A stretch of DNA of 64,000 bases, taken from assembly GCF_000585395.1 (NCBI RefSeq), contig NZ_KK073875.1:3978600-4042599 (forward strand), given 5' to 3'. The position numbers and the translations under genes are program-made. Each line of letters begins with the position of its first letter. Position 1 is the first letter of the stretch. The notes beneath the pieces were generated by a model. It did not search any database. It was not told where the DNA came from and worked only from the letters and a program-made list of their open reading frames with translations. The DNA comes from Saccharibacillus sacchari DSM 19268. Lineage in GTDB: Bacteria > Bacillota > Bacilli > Paenibacillales > Paenibacillaceae. Below, one piece after another: positions 1-8,546 of the stretch.

Positions 1-1
1 T

Positions 2-1249
2 CTTGTACAGATTTATCACGAACTTTTGCCCCATGATCAAAATCGATTCCTGCACTTGCTGCCGATCGAACAGCTTGCGGATCTGACCGAATCGACCAGC
101 AATGCCGAACAGGTCGAGATTTTCGGCATTCTGGGACCGGAGCGTTCGATCGACGTTATGCAGCAGATGGACGAAGGCGATTTGGCGCGCTTTTTGCATG
201 ATTTGACGCCCAATAAGCGCGAAGAGCTGCTATCCAGCATGCAGGTCAGCAGCGCGACTTCGCTGCGCAAGCTGCTGAGCTATCCGCCGGAAAGCGTCGG
301 ACGACTGATGTCGGAGCGCTTTATTGCGATTTCGGCAGAAGATACGCCGAGGCAAGCCACGGAGCACATCCGCCGCGTTGCTTCGATCTCCGACACGATC
401 AGTTATCTGTATGTTGTCGATGAAGAAAAAAGACTGGTCGGCGTCGTGTCGTATCATGATCTGTTTTTCGCCGCGGAAGACGCTACGATTAGCGACCTGA
501 TGAAAAAACGCGTAATCACCGTCCCCGTCACGATGGATCAAGAAGAAGCGGCCCGATTGATTCAGGACTATGATTTTCTGGCGCTGCCGGTAATCGACGA
601 ATCGCAAAAGCTGTGCGGCGTGATTACGGTGGACGACATTCTGGATATCGTTGTGTCCGAAGCGGACGAAGACGTCGCGAAAATGGGCGGCGGCGGCAAA
701 GATATCGACTTTGACACTAAGGCTTTCGTCGCGGTTCGTCGCCGTCTTCCGTGGTTGATCCTGCTGCTGTTTATCGGGCTGGTATCAGGAAGCATCGTTG
801 GATATTTCGAAGATACGTTGCAGCAGATCGTGGCGCTGGCGTTCTTTATGCCGATGATCGCGGGCATGACCGGGAACACGGGCACGCAGTCGCTTGCGGT
901 CGTGGTGCGTGGACTGAACGGACGCAAGCTAACGGCAAAGACCGTGTGGAAACTGATACGGCGCGAGCTGGTCGTAGGCGTCTCGATCGGCGTATGCTGC
1001 GGCATCCTTATTACGCTTATCGCTTATTTCTGGCAAGGGGATTGGATACTCGGAGGGATTATCGGCATTTCGCTGCTGGCGACGCTGATTATCGGGACGC
1101 TGACGGGTACCTGCATCCCGCTGCTGCTCAGTCGGTTCAAAGTCGATCCGGCCGTCGCTTCGGGACCGCTCATTACGACGTTGAACGATATTTTGTCGTT
1201 GTTTATTTATTTCGGGATCGCTTCGCGGTTTTTGGGGATGTTGGGGTGA
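2..1249 (+). CDS. mgtE: Magnesium transporter MgtE (5' end outside window)
   Basis: MgtE is a homodimeric inner-membrane Mg2+ channel gated by cytosolic Mg2+. The reading frame is open to the window edge: codons before the TTG at 26 read LVQIYHEL, which continues the MgtE N-domain, so the true start lies upstream and this is a partial gene. Visible parts are the superhelical N domain (to about residue 95), a tandem CBS pair (about 95-220) and about five membrane helices (about 240-405). These contain the GMTGNTGTQS stretch and PLLLSRF, both typical of the MgtE pore. About 415 residues are visible of a usual ~450. The gene ends in TGA at 1247-1249 and is followed by a structured repeat and a bidirectional terminator. 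Identification is secure. Confidence 0.93.
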   Translation, partial: LVQIYHELLPHDQNRFLHLLPIEQLADLTESTSNAEQVEIFGILGPERSIDVMQQMDEGDLARFLHDLTPNKREELLSSMQVSSATSLRKLLSYPPESVGRLMSERFIAISAEDTPRQATEHIRRVASISDTISYLYVVDEEKRLVGVVSYHDLFFAAEDATISDLMKKRVITVPVTMDQEEAARLIQDYDFLALPVIDESQKLCGVITVDDILDIVVSEADEDVAKMGGGGKDIDFDTKAFVAVRRRLPWLILLLFIGLVSGSIVGYFEDTLQQIVALAFFMPMIAGMTGNTGTQSLAVVVRGLNGRKLTAKTVWKLIRRELVVGVSIGVCCGILITLIAYFWQGDWILGGIIGISLLATLIIGTLTGTCIPLLLSRFKVDPAVASGPLITTLNDILSLFIYFGIASRFLGMLG

Positions 1250-1289
1250 GGCGGGACGGCTTTGGATTAGCCGAAAAGTTCCTGTTCGT

Positions 1290-1480
1290 TAAGGGAGCTT
1301 GAGGCGGCGCTGCGGGAGAAATTGCCAGCATATGCTTCCGAAGTGCATTTCTTCGAAATGCTTCACAAGCCGCTGTCTCGCCCGAGAATTTTAGAGTTGA
1401 CCCTAAGGTCCACTCTAAAATTCTCGGGCTCAAAGGCGTCGTTCACTGAATTTCTCCCTTGCTTGCGAAGCTGCTTAAAG
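1290..1480 (+). repeat. Structured intergenic palindromic element, copy 1
   Basis: First of five related intergenic elements. The outer arms GGGAGAAATT (1314-1323) and AATTTCTCCC (1449-1458) are perfect complements. A side hairpin, GCATTTC-TTC-GAAATGC, lies near 1347-1363. The apical stem pairs 1381-1402 with 1407-1428, 22 bp with one mismatch and a 4-nt loop. The right flank carries the shared motif TCAAAGGCGTC followed by TTCACTGAATTTCTCCC. The element lies between the mgtE stop and its terminator, so it is probably transcribed at the 3' end of the mgtE mRNA. It has no coding capacity that I believe. Confidence 0.8.
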
Positions 1481-1493
1481 AACAGGATATCGT

Positions 1494-1534
1494 CAAAACA
1501 AAGCCCTCTCGTTTAGCGAGAGGGCTTTGTTTTG
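1494..1534. terminator. Bidirectional intrinsic terminator
   Basis: An 18-bp perfect stem (1494-1511 with 1517-1534) is flanked by A-rich and T-rich tracts on both sides. It can end mgtE (+) and the P-type ATPase gene (-). The stretch 1535-1683 holds no gene; it carries one copy of the ATCAAYGCTAWAAGTAAGGTT motif at 1620-1640. Confidence 0.85.
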
Positions 1535-1619
1535 ATTGGTTTTTAATTGAATGAATGATGGCAGCTATCATTTATTAGGAGAGGATGAATAGCAAAAGTT
1601 GAGAACATACCGGTAACAC

Positions 1620-1640
1620 ATCAATGCTATAAGTAAGGTT
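1620..1640 (+). repeat. 21-nt dispersed motif, copy A
   Basis: ATCAATGCTATAAGTAAGGT matches, with two changes, a motif at 50757-50777; an 18-nt core also occurs at 23444-23461. All three copies are intergenic. No function is recognised; it may be the end of a decayed mobile element or a short dispersed repeat. Confidence 0.5.
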
Positions 1641-1683
1641 GCGACTATCGAAAACCTTAAATTAAATACGGCCAAGTTACTCG

Positions 1684-4038
1684 TTACAACGAAGTCTGAA
1701 CCGATCTGGGTTCGGATGGCTGGGTGGCTTGGGGCGGGATCGGTGTGCGTAGCACCCGCATGGCGTTCAGTACGGCAATCAAAGTGACGCCGACGTCGGA
1801 GAATACGGCTTCCCACATGGTGGCGATGCCGAAAGCGCCGAGGATCAGGAAGACGGCTTTGACGCCTAGGGCGAAGATGATGTTTTGCCATACGATGCGG
1901 CGAGTGCGTTTGGCGATGCCGATCGCGGTCACGATCTTCGACGGTTCGTCGGTCATGATGACGACGTCGGCGGCTTCGATTGCGGCGTCGGAGCCGAGAC
2001 CGCCCATCGCCACGCCGATATCGGCGCGTGCCAGCACGGGCGTATCGTTGATACCGTCGCCGACGAACAGGATTTTTTCTTTGGCGCCTTTTTCCCGATC
2101 AAGTCTCTCGATCTGTTCGACTTTATGCTCGGGCAGCAATTCGGCGTGGACTTCATCGATTCCGAGACTGCGTCCGACGGATTCCCCCACGCTTCGGACA
2201 TCGCCGGTCAGCATGACCGTTTTGCGAATGCCCAGATTTTTCAGACCGCGAACGGCTTCCGCCGAGTCCGACTTTACTTCGTCCGCGATTACGATTCGAC
2301 CCGCGTAACGTCCGTCAACCGCAACGTGTACGACTGTGCCGGCATCCGAAGCTTCGGTGAACGAAATGCCTTCGACGCGCATCAGCTTCGCGTTGCCGGC
2401 CAGTACGGTCGACCCATTCAACCGAGCGCGGATGCCGTGTCCGGATACTTCTTCGTAATCGTTCACTTTGGACGCGTCTAGTTCACCAACGAAGGCTTCG
2501 CGGATCGAATCCGCAATTGGATGGTTCGAATGCAGTTCGGCATAAGCGGCAGCTTCCAACAATTGTTCGTTTTCAAAACCGGCTTCAGGATGAATCGCGG
2601 TTACTTTGAAGCTGCCCTGCGTCAATGTGCCTGTTTTATCGAACACGACTACTTTTACATGGTTCAGTGCTTCCAGATAGTTACCGCCTTTGACCAACAC
2701 GCCCTGTTTCGACGCTGCGCCAATTCCCCCGAAGAAGCCGAGCGGGATCGAGACAACCAGTGCGCAAGGACACGAGATCACCAGGAAAATTAAGGCACGA
2801 TAGATCCAGTCAGAGAATAAGGCACCCGGGATGAAGAGCGGCGGAACAACAGCCAGCAGCAGTGCCGTAATGACTACGATCGGCGTATAGGCACGTGCGA
2901 ATTTGTTGATAAACGTTTCGGTCGGCGCTTTGCGTCCCGCCGCATTTTCAACCAATTCCAAAATTTTGGCTACCGACGATTCACCGAACGTACGCATAAC
3001 TTCTACGGTCAGCACGCCGTTTTTATTAATGAATCCGCCGAGCACTTCGTCTCCGGCTTTCACGTCGCGAGGAACGGATTCGCCTGTGAGCGCCGAGGTA
3101 TCCACCAAGGAGGAACCTTCAATGATTCGTCCGTCCAGCGGTACTTTTTCACCGGGGCGAACCAGAATATACGCACCGACAGCTACCGATTCCGGCTTAA
3201 CTTTCTTCGTTTCTCCGTCTATTTTCAAGTTCGCGTAATCGGGACGAATGTTTAGCAGCGACGTAATGGATTTGCGTGAGCGATTGACAGCCAGGCTCTG
3301 GAAGAACTCGCCTACCTGGTAGAACAGCATGACCGCTACGCCTTCCGGATATTCGCCGATTGCGAAAGCACCGATCGTCGCAACCGACATCAGGAAGTAT
3401 TCGTCAAAGACTTGCCCGCGGAAGATGTTCTTCACCGCTTGCAAGACGACATCGCCGCCAACGGTCAGATACGCCAGCAGGAACAATGCCAGCTCGATGC
3501 CTCCGTTAAGCGGAGCGAGCAATGCCGTTGCCATAAGCATCGCCCCTACCCCAAGCCGGATTAACAGCGTCTTTTGACTTCCGTCGTGATCATGGGAGTG
3601 TCCGGCATGCCCATGATCACTATGATCGTGACTTTCATGGTCTTGGCCTGTATGCGTATGTCCATGTTCACTCTGCTTCGAATCTTGACCATGCGTATCG
3701 GATGCTCCGCTGTGTGCATGACCGAAAGAAGCTGTAGCTACCGCACTTGAGGAAGCCTGGACAATACGTCCCTTAGCGTCAACCGGCTGTCTGGTTCCTT
3801 TCAATACAATCCGTACATGAGGCTCAAGCTTTTTAATCGTTCCGGCAGCTTTCGAAGACACTTCCGCTTCTTGCTCCGAATCCGTTTCAAAGGTCAGCGT
3901 TTTATTCACGAAATTCAGTGAACAGGCAGATACGCCTTGCATCTTCTGGACGCTATTTTCGATCTTGAGCGCACAGTTCGCACAATCCAATCCTTCAAGC
4001 ACCCACTCGCGCTTGACGGTTCCCGTAGCGGTTCCCAT
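1684..4038 (-). CDS. cadA: Zn2+/Cd2+/Pb2+-exporting P1B-type ATPase
   Basis: It pumps soft divalent metals out of the cytosol using ATP. The N-terminal heavy-metal-associated domain has GLDCANC (Cys19 and Cys22). A His/Asp-rich linker (about residues 105-152) probably binds metal. The core has the transmembrane CPC motif (about residue 421), the phosphorylation motif DKTGTLT (about 464), TGES in the actuator domain, an HP motif (SNHPIADS) and GDGINDTP. The length of 784 aa suits CadA/ZntA. The ATG start has GGGAGGG 7 nt upstream. An ArsR-family operator lies in the promoter region (4096-4115), and the probable sensor is the divergent gene beside it. Exact metal preference (Zn against Cd, Pb or Co) is not visible; the cadA symbol is by family. 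Confidence 0.92.
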   Translation of the reverse strand: MGTATGTVKREWVLEGLDCANCALKIENSVQKMQGVSACSLNFVNKTLTFETDSEQEAEVSSKAAGTIKKLEPHVRIVLKGTRQPVDAKGRIVQASSSAVATASFGHAHSGASDTHGQDSKQSEHGHTHTGQDHESHDHSDHGHAGHSHDHDGSQKTLLIRLGVGAMLMATALLAPLNGGIELALFLLAYLTVGGDVVLQAVKNIFRGQVFDEYFLMSVATIGAFAIGEYPEGVAVMLFYQVGEFFQSLAVNRSRKSITSLLNIRPDYANLKIDGETKKVKPESVAVGAYILVRPGEKVPLDGRIIEGSSLVDTSALTGESVPRDVKAGDEVLGGFINKNGVLTVEVMRTFGESSVAKILELVENAAGRKAPTETFINKFARAYTPIVVITALLLAVVPPLFIPGALFSDWIYRALIFLVISCPCALVVSIPLGFFGGIGAASKQGVLVKGGNYLEALNHVKVVVFDKTGTLTQGSFKVTAIHPEAGFENEQLLEAAAYAELHSNHPIADSIREAFVGELDASKVNDYEEVSGHGIRARLNGSTVLAGNAKLMRVEGISFTEASDAGTVVHVAVDGRYAGRIVIADEVKSDSAEAVRGLKNLGIRKTVMLTGDVRSVGESVGRSLGIDEVHAELLPEHKVEQIERLDREKGAKEKILFVGDGINDTPVLARADIGVAMGGLGSDAAIEAADVVIMTDEPSKIVTAIGIAKRTRRIVWQNIIFALGVKAVFLILGAFGIATMWEAVFSDVGVTLIAVLNAMRVLRTPIPPQATQPSEPRSVQTSL

Positions 4039-4095
4039 AACAATCCCTCCCGGCTTGTCTCTTGCATGATGCTATTCAAAAACATTACGGATAAT

Positions 4096-4115
4096 ATATG
4101 AGCATATGTTCATGT
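4096..4115. promoter_or_regulatory. ArsR/CzrA-type operator upstream of cadA
   Basis: The near-palindrome ATGAGCAT-ATGTTCAT lies inside 4096-4115. It resembles the 24-bp palindrome before the CDF exporter at 6027-6050 and the ATGAAC half-sites known for SmtB/CzrA-type repressors. It lies between the divergent cadA and sensor genes. Confidence 0.7.
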
Positions 4116-4198
4116 GTTATTTCGATTATAGCCCCCTCCTTCCCCGAAGTCAAAGCTTTCAACCAAAAAAGCCTATTCGTAATCTCAACGATTTTTGT

Positions 4199-4204
4199 TA
4201 TAAT
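4199..4204 (+). promoter_or_regulatory. -10 element of the ArsR-type sensor gene
   Basis: TATAAT at 4199-4204 lies 34 nt before the GTG start. The best -35, TTCGTA, is 17 nt upstream and weak. A half-operator, ATGAACA, directly follows the -10, which suggests autoregulation. Confidence 0.55.
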
Positions 4205-4237
4205 GAACACATGACGCATACGGGAAGGTGATGAAGC

Positions 4238-4627
4238 GTGACACAGGAAGCGCTACGCGAAGATTTGACGGACGAGTGCGGCCATGAAGGCGCAGACAGC
4301 TCGGCTCCCCGAGACACGCTGGTTCAGATCAAGGAAAATTTTGTGGATGAGTCCACCACTATAGATATGGCCGAAATGTTCAAGGCTCTTGGCGATCCGA
4401 CTCGGGTGAGAATCATTTATGCTTTGTTGCAAAAAGAGCTCTGCGTGCATGACGTCTGCATCGTACTCGATATGACGCAATCGGCCGTCTCGCATCAGCT
4501 TCGGTATCTGCGCAACACTCGTATTGTGAAAAGACGCAAAGTGGGCAAGACGGTGTTTTATTCGCTCGATGATCGGCATGTGGAGGAGATTTTTGCTCAG
4601 ACGCTGCAGCATTTGAAGCACGGGTGA
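4238..4627 (+). CDS. czrA: ArsR/SmtB-family Zn-sensing repressor (CzrA-like)
   Basis: A winged-helix metal sensor expected to repress both metal exporters until Zn/Cd/Co binds. The recognition region is TQSAVSHQLRYLR and the wing KVGKTVFYSL. The final helix carries D-x-H followed by H-x-x-H at the spacing of the CzrA/SmtB alpha-5 zinc site (Asp84, His86, His97, His100 in CzrA). The segment ELCVHDVC sits where CadC proteins have the alpha-3 ELCVCD cysteines, but here the second of those is His. I therefore favour the alpha-5 zinc site as the sensing site. The N-terminal tail (DECGHE) could add ligands. The start is GTG with GAAGG upstream; length 129 aa. It is divergent from cadA and convergent with the CDF gene. 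Confidence 0.85.
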   Translation: MTQEALREDLTDECGHEGADSSAPRDTLVQIKENFVDESTTIDMAEMFKALGDPTRVRIIYALLQKELCVHDVCIVLDMTQSAVSHQLRYLRNTRIVKRRKVGKTVFYSLDDRHVEEIFAQTLQHLKHG

Positions 4628-4639
4628 GGGGAAGATCCT

Positions 4640-4810
4640 GTTCGCTGAAGAAGCTTGGGCGCTGCGGGAGAAATTGCCAGCATACGCTTCCGAAGTGCAT
4701 TTCTTCGAAATGCTTTACAAGACGCTGTTTCACGAATAAAGCTTACAGCTTTACTCGTTCAAAGGCGTCTTTCACTGAATTTCTCCCTCCGCTGGAAGCT
4801 GTTTTCAAGA
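4640..4810 (+). repeat. Structured intergenic palindromic element, copy 2
   Basis: This copy is very close to copy 1 in its left half, including the GCATTTC-TTC-GAAATGC side hairpin. Outer arms GGGAGAAATT (4666-4675) and AATTTCTCCC (4778-4787) are perfect. The apical stem is ACGAATAAAGCT against AGCTTTACTCGT, unrelated in sequence to that of copy 1 but still paired. The right flank TTCAAAGGCGTCTTTCACTG is conserved. It lies between the sensor-gene stop and a terminator. Confidence 0.8.
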
Positions 4811-4832
4811 TCAAGATCTTTTTGGATAATAG

Positions 4833-4866
4833 AAAAGGGAAGCCCGGAATTTGGGGCTTCCCTTTC
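4833..4866. terminator. Bidirectional intrinsic terminator
   Basis: The hairpin AAAGGGAAGCCC / GGGCTTCCCTTT lies between the convergent sensor gene and CDF gene, with A and T tracts on both sides. Confidence 0.85.
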
Positions 4867-4906
4867 TTGGCGTTGCAAAGGCGTTTGCTTTTTGGGACTT
4901 GCTGCG

Positions 4907-6004
4907 TTAGTCGTCGCTGACTTTGCAATCGAAGCCGGGCAGGTCGAGTTGGATGGTGATATGCGAGATGCCAAATTCTTCGGTTAGGAGATTACGGGCT
5001 TGCGTTAGTACGGCGGGGCCGTCGGCTGCGTCATTGAGTGTCAGGTGACCGCTGAATAGAGGCAGGTCGGAGGATAAGGACCAGATGTGCAGGTCATGTA
5101 TGTTTTGCACGCCGGGAATCTCGGAAAGTGCTTTGCGAATTTCGTTGGCATCGTAACCGGCAGGTGTGCCTTCCATCAGAATATGCACGGAGTCGCGCGT
5201 AATGCGGTAAGCGCTGAGCAGAACCAAAGCAGCTACGATGACGCTGGCGATCGGGTCGGCCAGATCCCAACCGAAAGCCATAATGAGAATCGCCGCGACG
5301 ATCGCGCCGACCGAGCCGAGCAGGTCTCCGATGACGTGCAGGAAAGCACTTCGAATATTCAGATTTTCCGACGCATCGCCCCGCATCAGAAGGTAAGCGG
5401 CTGCGATGTTAACAAGCAAACCGATAACGGCAATCGTCAGCATGCCTGTGCTCATGACGCTCGGCGGATCGGAGAAACGTTGGAAAGCTTCGTAGAAAAT
5501 GTACAATGAGATGCCCAGCAGCGCCAGACCGTTCAGGAAAGCAGCCAGAACCTCAAAGCGTTTATAGCCGTAAGTCTTCGCGTTGCTTGCCCGGCGTTCG
5601 CCCCAGATCATTGCCAATAAACTGAGTCCTAGCGCTACAGCGTCGCTTAGCATATGCCCGGCATCGGATAACAGAGCCAGGCTGTTGGTGACAAGGCCCC
5701 CGATGACTTCGACAACCATGTAGGATGCGATCAGGAAAAACGATAATTTAAGTGCTTTTTTATTCGCGTTATGCGTATGGGAGTGTCCTCCCGGCCCATG
5801 CGAATGACCGTGGCCGCCGTGATTATGCGCTTTACGAGGGGTGCCAGAACCAGCTGAATGATGATCGATGCGAGAGGCATGGTTATGCGCGTGATCATTA
5901 TGCTGATGAGAATCGGAATGGTCGTGTTCATGACTGTCATGAAGCGGATATTCATTGGAACGACGTTGTGCGAATGATTGTTTTTCACCTGGGATCTGAC
6001 TCAT
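4907..6004 (-). CDS. czcD: CDF-family zinc/cadmium exporter (CzcD/ZitB-like)
   Basis: A proton-coupled cation diffusion facilitator that exports Zn2+/Cd2+. The N-terminal tail is extremely His/Asp rich (repeated HDH, HSHGPGGHSH) and is followed by six predicted helices. Metal-site motifs are SDAGHMLSDA in TM2 and HVIGD in TM5, then a cytoplasmic domain with DLHIWSLSS and HITIQLD. I start at the ATG at 6004 (AGAGGG 8 nt upstream). An upstream in-frame start at 6046 would put the operator palindrome at 6027-6050 inside the coding sequence. Length is 365 aa. The shared operator places it in the regulon of the adjacent ArsR-type protein. Confidence 0.9.
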   Translation of the reverse strand: MSQIPGEKQSFAQRRSNEYPLHDSHEHDHSDSHQHNDHAHNHASRIDHHSAGSGTPRKAHNHGGHGHSHGPGGHSHTHNANKKALKLSFFLIASYMVVEVIGGLVTNSLALLSDAGHMLSDAVALGLSLLAMIWGERRASNAKTYGYKRFEVLAAFLNGLALLGISLYIFYEAFQRFSDPPSVMSTGMLTIAVIGLLVNIAAAYLLMRGDASENLNIRSAFLHVIGDLLGSVGAIVAAILIMAFGWDLADPIASVIVAALVLLSAYRITRDSVHILMEGTPAGYDANEIRKALSEIPGVQNIHDLHIWSLSSDLPLFSGHLTLNDAADGPAVLTQARNLLTEEFGISHITIQLDLPGFDCKVSDD

Positions 6005-6026
6005 GTAGTTCGCCCTCTTTTCGATT

Positions 6027-6050
6027 ACATATGAGTGATTGCTCATATGT
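6027..6050. promoter_or_regulatory. ArsR/CzrA-type operator upstream of czcD
   Basis: Perfect 9-bp arms, ACATATGAG and CTCATATGT, are separated by 6 nt. The sequence is related to the palindrome before cadA (4096-4115). It is placed to block transcription of the exporter gene. Confidence 0.75.
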
Positions 6051-6104
6051 TTACTATAGACCTCTTTTTAATATTTTGCAAGCCGCTTCCGTGACTCCTC
6101 ATAG

Positions 6105-6132
6105 AAAAACGCTCCGCCGAAGCGAAGCGTTT
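6105..6132 (-). terminator. Intrinsic terminator of glnS
   Basis: On the minus strand, AAACGCTTCGC-TTCG-GCGGAGCGTTT is followed by TTTTT. It lies 55 nt past the glnS stop. Confidence 0.8.
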
Positions 6133-6186
6133 ACCGATGCTTTTAACATATACGAGTCTTTCGAGAAATGCGATCCAGATTCCGGT

Positions 6187-7851
6187 TTACTTGCCAGCCT
6201 CTTTAGGTTTGGAATCTTTTAATGAAACGATCCGATTAAATACCCTTTCGCCCGAAGGCCCCGCATCCGGATCAAGCGCGTAATAGCCATGACGAATAAA
6301 TTGGAATCGATCGCCTACAGTCGCGCGCGTCACACTCGATTCTACACGCGCATGAGTGATTTTGACCAAAGAATCCGGATTGACAAGCGATGTCCAGTCA
6401 TTGCCGGATTCCGTCAATCGAACATCAGGTTTCAACAATGGGCCATAATGACGGACTTCTGCTTGAATGGAATGCTTAACCGAAACCCAATGAAGAGTCG
6501 CTTTCACTTTTCGGGCATTAAAGCCGCTTCCGCTCCGCGTGTCCGGGTCATATGTTCCGTGCAGCTCGATAATCTCTCCAGTCCCGGGATCTTTGACGAC
6601 CTCTGTGCAAGTGATAAAATAGGCCCCTTTCAATCGCACTTCTCTTCCGGGAGCGAGCCGATGGAATCCCTTTATCGGTTCTTCCATAAAATCCTCTCGT
6701 TCCAGATATAACTCCCGACCGAACGGCACACGTCGTTTACCCATAGATTCGTTCTCCGCATTATTTTCGATATCCAGCCATTCCGTCTCTCCTTCGGGAT
6801 AATTGGTGATGACAAATTTGAGGGGCTCAAGTACAGTCATGACGTTGCTCGCTTTAGATTTTAAATCCTGACGCACGGCATGATCCAACAAAGCGATATC
6901 GACGGTGCTTGACGTTCGAATCATACCTACATCCCCAATGAATCGGCGAATGCTCTCAGGGGTAACCCCTTTTCGACGCAAACCCATCAGCGTAGGGAGA
7001 CGGGGATCATCCCAACCCGAAACGAACCCGCCTTCCACCAGTTCTCTCAAATAGCGCTTGCTGGTCACGACTCCGGTAATATTCAAGCGGCCAAATTCTC
7101 TTTGTTTAGGAGCTTCCCGGATATCCAGCTCATTCATTACCCACTCATACAACGGTCGATGATCTTTAAATTCAATCGAGCACAGGGAATGGGTGATGCC
7201 TTCAACGGCGTCTTGAATCGGATGGGCAAAGTCATACATCGGGTAGATGCACCAGGTGTCGCCTGTCCGGTAATGCGGAGCGTGAATAATCCGGTAAAGG
7301 GCCGGATCGCGCAACGTCGGATTGGGCGACTTCATATCGATCTTGGCGCGCAGCACTTTGGCTCCCGCCTCGTATTCCCCTGCTTTCATACGACGGAACA
7401 AATCCATATTTTCTTCGACGGATCGTTCCCTGTACGGACTATCGATTCCGGGCTCCGTCAGCGTTCCCCGATACATCGCCATCTCGGTCGGAGTCAAGTC
7501 ACACACGTAAGCTTTGCCTTTTCGAATCAAATGCAGTGCCGACTCGTAGATATGCTCCGCATAATCAGAGCCGAAAAACACTTCCGGTTCAAGACCCAAC
7601 CAGCGGATATCCACTTCGATCGCCCGAACGTATTTCATGTCTTCTTTTAGCGGATTGGTATCGTCGAAGCGCAGATTGAATTTGCCTCCGAAATGCTCTG
7701 CCATTCCTGCATTGGTTAAAATGGCAAACGCACTGCCGATATGCAAGTAACCGTTCGGCTCAGGCGGAAAGCGAGTCGCGATTGGACGCGAATAAGTTCC
7801 GGCCTCAAGGTCGCTTTGAATGATTTTACCGAGAAAATGGTCTGTGTTCAT
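6187..7851 (-). CDS. glnS: Glutaminyl-tRNA synthetase
   Basis: It charges tRNA-Gln directly with glutamine. The class I signature appears as PPEPNGYLHIG (HIGH motif, about residue 30), and the KMSKS-equivalent is VVTSKRYLREL. The C-terminal beta-barrel anticodon-binding region is complete. Starting at the ATG at 7851 (GGAGGAGG 7 nt upstream) gives 554 aa, the usual length for bacterial GlnRS. Upstream in-frame codons lie in the T-box leader and are rejected. Many Bacillota use GatCAB instead; whether this organism has both routes cannot be seen here. The gene is controlled by the T-box element at 7894-8262. Confidence 0.95.
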   Translation of the reverse strand: MNTDHFLGKIIQSDLEAGTYSRPIATRFPPEPNGYLHIGSAFAILTNAGMAEHFGGKFNLRFDDTNPLKEDMKYVRAIEVDIRWLGLEPEVFFGSDYAEHIYESALHLIRKGKAYVCDLTPTEMAMYRGTLTEPGIDSPYRERSVEENMDLFRRMKAGEYEAGAKVLRAKIDMKSPNPTLRDPALYRIIHAPHYRTGDTWCIYPMYDFAHPIQDAVEGITHSLCSIEFKDHRPLYEWVMNELDIREAPKQREFGRLNITGVVTSKRYLRELVEGGFVSGWDDPRLPTLMGLRRKGVTPESIRRFIGDVGMIRTSSTVDIALLDHAVRQDLKSKASNVMTVLEPLKFVITNYPEGETEWLDIENNAENESMGKRRVPFGRELYLEREDFMEEPIKGFHRLAPGREVRLKGAYFITCTEVVKDPGTGEIIELHGTYDPDTRSGSGFNARKVKATLHWVSVKHSIQAEVRHYGPLLKPDVRLTESGNDWTSLVNPDSLVKITHARVESSVTRATVGDRFQFIRHGYYALDPDAGPSGERVFNRIVSLKDSKPKEAGK

Positions 7852-7893
7852 ACTTATATCCTCCTCCATTGAGTCTCCGAATTTGCGCAAACT

Positions 7894-8262
7894 AAAAAAT
7901 CCCACCTCCAAGACTTGTCGTCTCGGAGGCGGGATTGAATTCGCGGTGCCACTCCGGGTTCGCCGTCGCCTCACGGCAAACGGCCTCGTCAGGTACGTCG
8001 CGGCTGCGCCCTATGGCACCCCACGGTTATACCCTAGCTCTATAACAGGAGCACCTGTCGCTTCATCCTTCCGGATCGGAATTCCGAAGCGCTGCGGACG
8101 ATCTCTGAACTCTCTTCTGCTCATCAGATGGTCGGATAGGGCTTGGTTCAGGTCGACTTTTAACGTCCCTTCTCAGCTTACCGGGATTCTCTGTAGTCAA
8201 TCAGGCAACCGTACTCTTCCTATCACTCGCGTTTTGGATTTGGAAATCTATTGTTACTCATA
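7894..8262 (-). promoter_or_regulatory. T-box leader of glnS
   Basis: Reading the minus strand, the leader opens with an AGTGATAGGAAGAGTACGG-like Stem I start. The T-box core AGTGGCACCGCG follows (7942-7953). A terminator hairpin, AATCCCGCCTCCGAG / CTTGGAGGTGGGATT plus TTTTTT (7894-7935), completes it. Uncharged tRNA-Gln should stabilise the antiterminator. A candidate specifier CAA (8143-8145) lies in GAACCAAG; this assignment is tentative because I aligned Stem I by eye. Confidence 0.9.
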
Positions 8263-8280
8263 TGCGCCAAGCGTGAACAG

Positions 8281-8309
8281 AGTTTATCATACGTGTGGTA
8301 AAATGACAA
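8281..8309 (-). promoter_or_regulatory. Predicted sigma-A promoter of the glnS leader
   Basis: On the minus strand, TTGTCA (8304-8309), a 17-nt spacer and TAAACT (8281-8286) are preceded by an extended -10 TG. It lies about 20 nt before the T-box element. Confidence 0.55.
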
Positions 8310-8369
8310 TACGTGCCTGTTCCGTAGCGTGTTTGTGCCAAGGAACTTTGACATAACTTCGACTCGGCA

Positions 8370-8399
8370 TTGACAAGCGGCCTGCTGACCCGGTATGAT
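8370..8399 (+). promoter_or_regulatory. Sigma-A promoter of trpE(G)
   Basis: TTGACA (8370-8375), an 18-nt spacer and TATGAT (8394-8399). The resulting leader is about 195 nt and begins with two tight hairpins (GTCCGG-AGAG-CCGGAC, then GCGGA-GGAG-TCCGC). Confidence 0.75.
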
Positions 8400-8470
8400 T
8401 TGCGATAAGTCCGGAGAGCCGGACGCCCGCGGAGGAGTCCGCATGCAAGACCGAGCCGATTTACCTATAC

Positions 8471-8521
8471 CAGCAGAGCCTGAGCAGAGACAAGAGCAGA
8501 GACAAGTTGAGCGGAGCCGAG
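8471..8521 (+). promoter_or_regulatory. TRAP (MtrB)-type triplet array in the trp leader
   Basis: GAG triplets start at 8476, 8482, 8487, 8494, 8499, 8509, 8514 and 8519. AAG at 8504 and CAG at 8471 fill the same 5-nt phase. The trp RNA-binding attenuation protein of Bacillus binds about eleven (G/U)AG triplets spaced by 2-3 nt, which this matches. No Trp-rich leader peptide is present. An mtrB gene is not in the window, so the binding protein is inferred. Confidence 0.75.
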
Positions 8522-8546
8522 TCCCCATTTTCAATCACATATCCAT

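Noticed and set aside
4624..4987. Small plus-strand ORFs (98 and 110 codons) after the ArsR-type gene
   Set aside because: They run through the structured repeat and the terminator and lack ribosome sites.
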